Shown: positions 7,240-11,830 of the stretch, piece by piece
Numbering within the stretch: the first letter of the stretch is position 1
Layout: every line of letters begins with the position of its first letter
NCBI GenBank assembly: GCA_032117095.1
Contig: JAULZZ010000023.1
Coordinates: 1 to 11,830, forward strand
DNA length: 11,830 nt
Direction: 5' to 3'
Source of the DNA: REEB470 sp032117095
Lineage (GTDB): Bacteria > Bacillota > Bacilli > Paenibacillales > YIM-B00363
Made by a program: the position numbers and the translations under genes
Notes under the pieces: generated by a model
Told to the model about the DNA's origin: nothing
Database searches by the model: none
Seen by the model: only the letters and a program-made list of their open reading frames with translations

Positions 7240-7300
7240 GATGCGTGTACGTCACGCAAGGGAGGAATGCCCCTCCCTCACATGACGCACAAAGCGCATC
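7240..7300. terminator. Long stem-loop between convergent genes, possible two-way terminator
   Basis: A nested hairpin. GATGCG at 7240-7245 pairs with CGCATC at 7295-7300, TGT at 7246-7248 with ACA at 7289-7291, CGTCA at 7250-7254 with TGACG at 7283-7287, and AGGGAGG at 7259-7265 with CCTCCCT at 7272-7278. That is about 21 pairs with a 6-nt loop. It starts 3 bp after the transglycosylase stop and lies 31 bp beyond the SASP stop. Neither strand has a following T-run, so termination is inferred from place and stem strength only. Confidence 0.45.
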
Positions 7301-7331
7301 ACATGGTCAAAACGAATCCAAAATGAATGGG

Positions 7332-7553
7332 TTACCGCGATTGGTTAGCGAGTTGCTGTTCGGCAATTTGGACGAGACGACGCGTAATGTGACCGCCGAT
7401 CGCTCCCGTATCCCGTGTCGCCATGTGGCCGTAATAGCCATCTTGTGGAATTTGGATGCCTAATTCTTGCGCAACCTCAAACTTTAACTGTTCCATCGCA
7501 TGGTTTGCTTGGGGAACGACGAGGTCATTCGTGCGACTAGTTCCTGTACCCAT
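7332..7553 (-). CDS. Alpha/beta-type small acid-soluble spore protein (SASP)
   Basis: A 73-residue protein of standard alpha/beta-type SASP length. These proteins coat and protect DNA in the dormant spore and are degraded by the GPR protease at germination. Family hallmarks are present: NHAMEQLKFEVAQELGI (including the GPR cleavage region in FEVAQ), the GYYGHMATRDTGAIGG block with the strongly conserved central sequence, and a C-terminal ITRRLVQIAEQQL helix. The ATG at 7553 (complement) is preferred over a TTG one codon earlier. AGGAGGTGAT lies just upstream, about 9 bases from the ATG or 6 from the TTG. A sigmaG-like promoter lies upstream (7585-7614). The gene is monocistronic and convergent with the transglycosylase. 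It proves a spore-forming host or a spore-forming ancestry. Confidence 0.95.
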   Translation of the reverse strand: MGTGTSRTNDLVVPQANHAMEQLKFEVAQELGIQIPQDGYYGHMATRDTGAIGGHITRRLVQIAEQQLANQSR

Positions 7554-7584
7554 CAATCATCACCTCCTCAGTGGTTGATGACGA

Positions 7585-7614
7585 TAGATTGCACGAGGAG
7601 CACATAAATCATGC
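7585..7614 (-). promoter_or_regulatory. Candidate sigmaG promoter of the SASP gene
   Basis: On the minus strand, GCATG (7614-7610) matches the sigmaG -35 pattern, followed by an 18-bp spacer and CAATCTA (7591-7585), one base away from the CATNNTA -10 pattern. Transcription would start about 25 bp before the SASP start codon. Forespore expression by sigmaG is the known mode for this family. Confidence 0.6.
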
Positions 7615-7733
7615 AGGGAATGTATGGCATTGCAGAGAAGAAAGCGAGGTGCCTTGTTATGACCGTCTCACGGACAACACATGGGCGAACAATGCAGTGG
7701 GCATATCAAGTACAACAAAAAAATTACTCCATA

Positions 7734-7805
7734 TGGAACGTGGGGGATTCGAACCCCCGACCCCTTCGCTGCCAGCGAAGTATTCTCCCACTGAACTAAC
7801 GTCCC
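7734..7805 (-). tRNA. tRNA-Ala (anticodon GGC)
   Basis: A 72-nt cloverleaf on the minus strand. The acceptor stem GGGACGT pairs with ACGTTCC and has a G3:U70 wobble, the alanine identity element. The D arm is GTTC/GAAT. The anticodon stem CTTCG/CGAAG holds the loop CTGGCAG with anticodon GGC. A five-base variable loop is followed by T arm GGGGG/CCCCC with loop TTCGAAT. The discriminator base is A and CCA is not encoded. It reads GCC (and GCU by wobble) codons. A seven-T run begins about 10 nt after the 3' end but has no stem of its own. The gene stands alone between the SASP gene and msrA. Confidence 0.96.
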
Positions 7806-7817
7806 AAGACAAAAAGC

Positions 7818-7846
7818 ATTATACCGTTCTTTTTGTGCGGGTGCAA
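7818..7846 (-). promoter_or_regulatory. Strong sigmaA promoter of tRNA-Ala
   Basis: On the minus strand, TTGCAC (7846-7841), a 17-bp spacer and a perfect TATAAT (7823-7818). The -10 ends 12 bp before the first tRNA base, so the transcript starts only a few bases ahead of the mature 5' end. Such near-consensus promoters are typical of stable RNA genes. Confidence 0.85.
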
Positions 7847-7893
7847 GTCGCCACACAGAAAAAATGCATGCGACCACGACAGGAGGAATAGGC

Positions 7894-8454
7894 ATGGCGT
7901 CATTCGTACCATCCGCACAACAACAAAATACAGTGAAGAAGGCAACTTTTGCCGGAGGGTGTTTCTGGTGTATGGTCAAGCCATTTGATACGATGCCTGG
8001 CGTACTTGATGTCGTCGTCGGCTACACCGGTGGACATACCGCACATCCGACGTACAAAGAAGTATGTTCCGAAAAGACAGGACATACAGAAGCCGTCCAA
8101 ATTACGTTTGATGCTTCACGGATTACCTATGACACGTTACTTACTCTTTTTTGGCGTCAAATCGATCCCACGGATGCGGGAGGGCAATTTTTTGATCGGG
8201 GCACGTCGTATCGTACGGCAATATTTTATCACGATGATGACCAAAAACAACAAGCCTTAGCGAGTAAACAAGCATTGTCGGACAGTGGGAGATTTGCCCA
8301 GCCGATCTATACCCCCATCGTCGCTGCGACCCCGTTTTATCCTGCAGAGGAAGAACACCAAAAATATTATGCAAAAAATCCAGCGCATTATGAACAATAT
8401 CGTCGCGGTTCTGGACGGGCGTCCTACGTCCAACGCATGTGGGAGGATGCGTGA
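7894..8454 (+). CDS. msrA: Peptide-methionine (S)-S-oxide reductase MsrA
   Basis: A 186-residue cytoplasmic enzyme that reduces methionine-S-sulfoxide in proteins and free form, using thioredoxin for recycling. The signature AGGCFWCMVKPF (20-31) carries the nucleophilic cysteine C23, with a second cysteine at C26, as in Bacillus MsrA. Further family blocks are GYTGGHTAHPTYKEVCSEKTGHTEAV, RGTSYRTAIFY and the C-terminal EEEHQKYY. The ATG at 7894 has AGGAGG at 7881-7886, 7 bases ahead; an in-frame ATG ten codons upstream has no such site and adds no family sequence. No MsrB gene or domain is adjacent, although msrA-msrB pairs are common. The stop overlaps the start of the GGDEF gene by one base (TGATG), so the two are probably one transcript. 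No clear promoter is seen on this strand. Confidence 0.96.
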   Translation: MASFVPSAQQQNTVKKATFAGGCFWCMVKPFDTMPGVLDVVVGYTGGHTAHPTYKEVCSEKTGHTEAVQITFDASRITYDTLLTLFWRQIDPTDAGGQFFDRGTSYRTAIFYHDDDQKQQALASKQALSDSGRFAQPIYTPIVAATPFYPAEEEHQKYYAKNPAHYEQYRRGSGRASYVQRMWEDA

Positions 8455-9128
8455 TGATTTGGCAAGGACGACAAGTGTTCGAGCGACTCCTCGCACGCAT
8501 CGAGGACGTGCGCTTGCAACAAGCGTTGCGTGCCTCATATGTTGAGGTAGAACGGTTGGCGTTGACGGATCCCTTGACGGGGTGCGCCAATCGGCTATAC
8601 ATGGAACAATGGTGCCTCACGACATTTGCCGAACAACAAAAACAGCCGCTTTCATACACGTTGCTCCTTGTAGACGTCGATCATTTTAAGGAGATTAACG
8701 ATCGTTATGGGCATCAAGTCGGCGATCGTGTTTTGCAACACGTCACGGCAACGATGAGCCATGCGCTAGAAGAACACGATTTTATCGCTCGGTATGGAGG
8801 GGATGAGTTTATGATCGTCCTCACGGGATGCGATCCCTTCGAGGCGATGGCAAAAGCAGAACAGCTTCGTTTGCTCGTAGCAGGATTGTCTCATGAAACG
8901 ATGGGGACGTTGTTTTCCGTCACGATCAGCATCGGGATGCTCTCTGTCGAATGCCCTTCTTTGTACCCTGCACAGGAGGCGCCTTGGGCATCTCAAACAG
9001 CTTGGGAACGTGCTGAGGTGACGGGCGTAGAAATGCAAAAATTGGCGTCGTACATGCAGCGGTTGGATGGGGCACTGTATGAAGCCAAACAAGGGGGGAG
9101 AAATCGTATCGTGGCCACCCATGCATAG
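8454..9128 (+). CDS. GGDEF-domain diguanylate cyclase, short N-terminus, no I-site arginine
   Basis: A 224-residue soluble protein. Residues 1-37 form a short, probably helical lead rather than a recognised sensor domain. The GGDEF domain follows: DPLTGCANR (39-47), LLLVDVDHFKEINDRYGH (70-87) and the intact active site RYGGDEF (113-119), then ALYEAKQGGRNR (207-218). It should make cyclic di-GMP from two GTP if it dimerises. The allosteric I-site, RxxD five residues before GG, reads EEHD (106-109), so feedback inhibition by the usual route is unlikely. The stretch 162-206 is longer than typical for the domain. The ATG at 8454 has GGAGG at 8442-8446, 7 bases ahead, lying inside msrA; in-frame GTG codons at 8439 and 8451 are less well placed. 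Coupling to msrA suggests co-expression; the signal sensed is unknown. Confidence 0.9.
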   Translation: MIWQGRQVFERLLARIEDVRLQQALRASYVEVERLALTDPLTGCANRLYMEQWCLTTFAEQQKQPLSYTLLLVDVDHFKEINDRYGHQVGDRVLQHVTATMSHALEEHDFIARYGGDEFMIVLTGCDPFEAMAKAEQLRLLVAGLSHETMGTLFSVTISIGMLSVECPSLYPAQEAPWASQTAWERAEVTGVEMQKLASYMQRLDGALYEAKQGGRNRIVATHA

Positions 9129-9145
9129 GCGATCGGCGTCATTTG

Positions 9146-9154
9146 TGCTATACT
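9146..9154 (+). promoter_or_regulatory. Candidate extended -10 promoter before the YunD-like gene
   Basis: TGC followed by TATACT (9149-9154) is a good extended -10. No convincing -35 lies 16-18 bp upstream. It is 115 bp before the ATG at 9269. The leader contains a small hairpin, ATCGGG at 9186-9191 with CCCGAT at 9203-9208, but no T-run. Confidence 0.45.
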
Positions 9155-9268
9155 GATAGGAATCCTTTCAGGTGACTTTTTACAAATCGGGGGATTGCGG
9201 TGCCCGATATGTATGGCAAGACGCACGACGAGGAGTAAGAGGCGATAGGGTCAAAGGGAGTACGTCGC

Positions 9269-10696
9269 ATGATGAATGAATGGATCATTTTGCATACGAA
9301 CGATATACATAGCGATTTTGTTGCCATGACGCGCATTCAGACGATATTTAGGGACTATGCGCAAGCGTATGCGCCGTCACAGCTGTTGCGCTTGGATGGG
9401 GGTGACCATCTCGATCGGGTCGATCCACGAACAGAAGGATCCCTCGGGCAACTCAACGTGGCAATGATGCACCAGATGGCGTATGATGCGAAGGTCATTG
9501 GCAACAACGAAGGGCTGACGTTTATGCCCGCACAACTCCAACAGCTTTATCAGCAGGCGAATTTTGTGGTGACGTGCGCCAATCTCCAATTTCGTGCCCA
9601 CCCCATGGCGTGGATGCATGCGTTTCGCGTGTTCCAGCGGGGGGATTTGCGCATTGGGGTGTTCGGCTTGACCGCCCCCTATGAGACGTTTTACGGTGAA
9701 CTCGGTTGGGATGTGCGCGATCCCGTGTTGACCGCACGAGAAACGGTTGCCCATTTGCGTAATGACCACCGAGTCGATGTCGTCATCGTGCTCAGTCATC
9801 TCGGCTATCCCGCAGACGAAGCGTTGGCCCAACAGATTGACGGCATCGACCTCATCTTAGGGGGGCATACCCACCACGTATTAGAACGTGCGGTTCGCTG
9901 TGGGAACACGTGGATGGTGGCTGCGGGACGCCAAGGCAGCCATGTGAGTGTCGTACGCATCGTCCGTGATGCGGGAGGGACGTTGCACTACGAGGGACAC
10001 GCCCGCCCAACAGCAGCAATCCCGCCGGATCCTGCACTGCATGCGTGGCTTGTCGCACATACCGCTGAGGCACTCGCGCCACTCGAAGACGTGGTGGGCA
10101 CGCTTCATGGTGCGCTGCATACAGACGACGTGCGCGAAGCGCCCTTGGGCAACGTGCTTGCGGCAGCGTTACGGCAACATGTAGGCGCCCAAATTGGCAT
10201 CGTCAATGCGGGACAACTGTTGCATGCATTGCCTGCGGGTGTCGTCACACGCGGACAACTGTTAAGGACGTGTCCGTCGCCGATCAACCCTGCGTTGATT
10301 ACGGTGCGGGGGAGTGCGATTCGTGACGCATTACATTTGGCGATCGATGAGACGCATACATTGAAACCTTTTCGTGGTTTTGGATTTCGGGGCGAACGGC
10401 TCGGTACGTTGTGTGTGGATGGTTTGACGGTACACGTTTTCTCCCATGCCTCGCAGTGGCGTATCGCACGCATACTCGTCGGAGCTGAACCACTAGACGA
10501 TGCGCAATTGTATACGGTCGGGACGATCGACATGTTCACGTTTGGTGTTGGGTATCCTTCGTTTGCGCAATACACCGACTGCACGTATTTTTTATCTGCA
10601 TTTTTACGCGATGTACTTGCAGAGGTCATCGGATCGCCCGATCAAGTACACGCGGTGGCGCACGCCAAAAAACTGCGTTATGTTTTTACAACTTGA
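9269..10696 (+). CDS. YunD-like cytoplasmic 5'-nucleotidase/metallophosphatase
   Basis: A 475-residue protein with an N-terminal calcineurin-type metallophosphatase domain and a C-terminal 5'-nucleotidase substrate domain (about 260-470). Metal ligands are visible in order: HTNDIHS (D12, H14), LDGGDH (D46), GNNE (N79, in place of the commoner GNHE), LSHLGY (H177) and GGHTHH (H200, H202). There is no signal peptide, sortase motif or anchor, unlike secreted UshA-type enzymes, so it should act inside the cell on nucleotides or related phosphoesters. This matches the YunD group of Bacilli. The ATG at 9269 has GGGAG at 9256-9260, 8 bases ahead; a second ATG follows at once. The 140-bp gap and its own putative promoter separate it from the GGDEF gene. 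The substrate is not shown by the sequence. Confidence 0.88.
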   Translation: MMNEWIILHTNDIHSDFVAMTRIQTIFRDYAQAYAPSQLLRLDGGDHLDRVDPRTEGSLGQLNVAMMHQMAYDAKVIGNNEGLTFMPAQLQQLYQQANFVVTCANLQFRAHPMAWMHAFRVFQRGDLRIGVFGLTAPYETFYGELGWDVRDPVLTARETVAHLRNDHRVDVVIVLSHLGYPADEALAQQIDGIDLILGGHTHHVLERAVRCGNTWMVAAGRQGSHVSVVRIVRDAGGTLHYEGHARPTAAIPPDPALHAWLVAHTAEALAPLEDVVGTLHGALHTDDVREAPLGNVLAAALRQHVGAQIGIVNAGQLLHALPAGVVTRGQLLRTCPSPINPALITVRGSAIRDALHLAIDETHTLKPFRGFGFRGERLGTLCVDGLTVHVFSHASQWRIARILVGAEPLDDAQLYTVGTIDMFTFGVGYPSFAQYTDCTYFLSAFLRDVLAEVIGSPDQVHAVAHAKKLRYVFTT

Positions 10697-10710
10697 CTTT
10701 TACGTTACCC

Positions 10711-10774
10711 ATACTAATTCTAAACAAATACACCGACGTTTTTGATCAGTGTTTATACTAATTCCAAACAAATA
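10711..10774 (+). repeat. Two direct copies of a 20-bp motif
   Basis: ATACTAATTCTAAACAAATA at 10711-10730 recurs at 10755-10774 with a single C-for-T change. The start-to-start spacing is 44 bp, about four helical turns. They lie right after the YunD-like gene. They could be a doubled transposon end or a pair of protein-binding sites. Confidence 0.8.
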
Positions 10775-11050
10775 TATAGACAAAATAACGTGCGTGTGAT
10801 ACAAAGAATATGCGATAGCGCTGAGAAAAGAAATGCAAAAACGAAGAAAAATGTGAACGCATACAAACGGTTAGAAGTAGTCGCATATCGTGGCGAGAGA
10901 AAGTAGAACAAAGAAATCGTCACGTTGACAGGATATAACGCCGATGATGTGGAAATGTTGGCAAAGAAATCGGTTACCAGCGGGATACACGATCAAAAGT
11001 ATTACAGGGAAAGACTGGAATTTTATCGATTTTTTAGTTTGGTATTAGTA
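10712..11050. mobile_element. AT-rich decayed IS or MITE-like element with related ends in opposite orientation
   Basis: This gene-free stretch is visibly richer in A and T than its neighbours. A TACTAATTCYAAACAAAT unit occurs at 10712 and again at 10756. A related copy, TACTAATACCAAACTAA, occurs in the opposite orientation, ending at 11050; it matches the second left copy at about 18 of 23 positions. CCA flanks the outer ends (10709-10711 and 11051-11053), which could be a 3-bp target duplication but could also be chance. No intact transposase is inside. One frame is open from 10724 to 10903, hits TAG at 10904 and then stays open into the next gene. The right end is only 12 bp from the ribosome site of the radical SAM gene. 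Confidence 0.5.
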
Positions 11051-11075
11051 CCACGAACAGAAAAGGTGGATGCCG

Positions 11076-11830
11076 ATGCAGCCCCAATACGATCCATGGG
11101 ATCCATTTCCCTTGCGCCAACAGGAGGGACAATACCATCTGACGAGTGTGGAATTCACCGTCACACAACGGTGCAACATGCGCTGTGCCCATTGTGCGGT
11201 AGGCGATACGCTAACGCACGCACACCATCTCCCCCTGCCACTGCCGCAGCTTTTTCAACGTCTTGATGAAGTGGAGACGTTACGCACGTTGAGCCTCACG
11301 GGAGGTGAGCCGTTTTTGGATCGCACAGTCGTACAGCAGACGATGCGTCCATTGTTAGACTACGCCAAACGGCGGGGGCTGTTTACCCAAGTGAATACAA
11401 ATCTCACATTGGACTTGGCGCGGTACGAAGAAGTCGCCGATGTTGTCGATGTATTTCATATTTCCCATAATGCGATCGATGCCGAGGCGTTTTTGGCGAT
11501 GGGGTTTGCAAAAAGTTCCACTTCGTCCCCACAGGTGGCCCAACGTCTTTATGCGCGCATCCCCGAAAATGCCCGTTCCCTCGCCAAGCAGGGCGCTTTT
11601 GTGTCGGCCGAAACGATGGTCAATACGCACACGCATGTGTTGGTCGGACAGTTGCATCGGGATGTTGTGGCGATGGGCTGTCGTCGCCATGAAATTCATC
11701 CGATGTATGCACACTCTTTTGCTACAGACTTGCCGATATTGCCGTTGGACGACGTGCGTAGGGCGATTCATCGTCTGCTCGATGAACGGGATCGCGAGTG
11801 CTGGATGCTTTTTGGGACATTGCCTTTTTA
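11076..11830 (+). CDS. YfkAB-like radical SAM protein, 3' part beyond the window
   Basis: The first 251 codons of a radical SAM enzyme; the frame is still open at the window edge. The [4Fe-4S]/SAM cluster motif is CNMRCAHC (C33, C37, C40), inside VEFTVTQRCNMRCAHCAVG. A glycine-rich LSLTGGEPF follows, and then family-typical stretches VNTNLTL, VFHISHNA, GAFVSAETM, RRHEIHPMY and ECWMLFGTLPF. I recognise these from memory as the Bacillus YfkAB group, which has a further CxCxxxxC cysteine motif near its C-terminus; that part lies outside the window. The reaction catalysed is unknown to me. The ATG at 11076 has AAGGTGG at 11063-11069, 6 bases ahead; an ATG at 11070 in the same frame is too close to that site. 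It lies directly downstream of the AT-rich element at 10712-11050. Confidence 0.9.
   Translation, partial: MQPQYDPWDPFPLRQQEGQYHLTSVEFTVTQRCNMRCAHCAVGDTLTHAHHLPLPLPQLFQRLDEVETLRTLSLTGGEPFLDRTVVQQTMRPLLDYAKRRGLFTQVNTNLTLDLARYEEVADVVDVFHISHNAIDAEAFLAMGFAKSSTSSPQVAQRLYARIPENARSLAKQGAFVSAETMVNTHTHVLVGQLHRDVVAMGCRRHEIHPMYAHSFATDLPILPLDDVRRAIHRLLDERDRECWMLFGTLPF

Noticed and set aside
7717..7733. T-run after tRNA-Ala as an intrinsic terminator
   Set aside because: Seven T lie on the transcript strand about 10 nt after the tRNA, but no stem lies between them, so it is not a standard terminator.
9200..9238. GTG-started 12-codon frame (VPDMYGKTHDEE) ahead of the YunD-like gene
   Set aside because: GGGGG at 9189-9193 could serve as a ribosome site, but it is poor and the frame is too short to judge. 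No attenuator-type structure couples it to the next gene.
1..11830. CRISPR array, prophage genes, toxin-antitoxin pair or defence cluster
   Set aside because: No regularly spaced repeats and no genes of these kinds were seen; the coding content is mainly housekeeping.

Overview
The window reads as chromosomal DNA of a spore-forming Bacilli-type Firmicute. An alpha/beta-type small acid-soluble spore protein (SASP) gene, a polA-mutM-coaE gene order, a YunD-like nucleotidase, a GCFWC-type MsrA and a YfkAB-like radical SAM gene all point that way. Base composition looks moderate (about half GC by eye) and codon use looks uniform across the genes. An Alicyclobacillaceae-like lineage is a reasonable guess, but the sequence alone does not fix the genus.

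Layout, left to right: a gene-free edge; a membrane-anchored SUMF1-fold protein without cysteine (296-1261); a repeat-rich intergenic stretch with two long inverted repeats, one a 99-bp MITE-like element flanked by TAGA (1286-1490); phoU with its own promoter (1625-2287); a replication/repair/CoA cluster polA-mutM-coaE-lytic transglycosylase on one strand with small gaps or overlaps (2492-7237); a convergent SASP gene with a sigmaG-like promoter (7332-7553, minus); a tRNA-Ala(GGC) gene with a strong promoter (7734-7805, minus); msrA overlapping a GGDEF gene by one base (7894-9128); a cytoplasmic YunD-like metallophosphatase (9269-10696); an AT-rich, gene-free stretch bounded by related repeats in opposite orientation (10712-11050); and the 5' part of a YfkAB-like radical SAM gene that runs off the window (11076 onward).

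Functionally this is mostly housekeeping: DNA synthesis and repair (PolA, MutM), coenzyme A synthesis (CoaE), cell-wall remodelling (lytic transglycosylase), phosphate regulation (PhoU), oxidative-damage repair (MsrA), spore DNA protection (SASP) and c-di-GMP signalling (GGDEF). I found no defence island, CRISPR array, prophage or biosynthetic cluster, and nothing I can call a new multi-gene system. The most interesting parts are non-coding: two unrelated transposon-like inverted-repeat elements, a dispersed motif on both sides of phoU, a strong excess of the palindrome CGATCG, and a GGDEF protein that lacks the inhibitory-site arginine and is translationally coupled to msrA.
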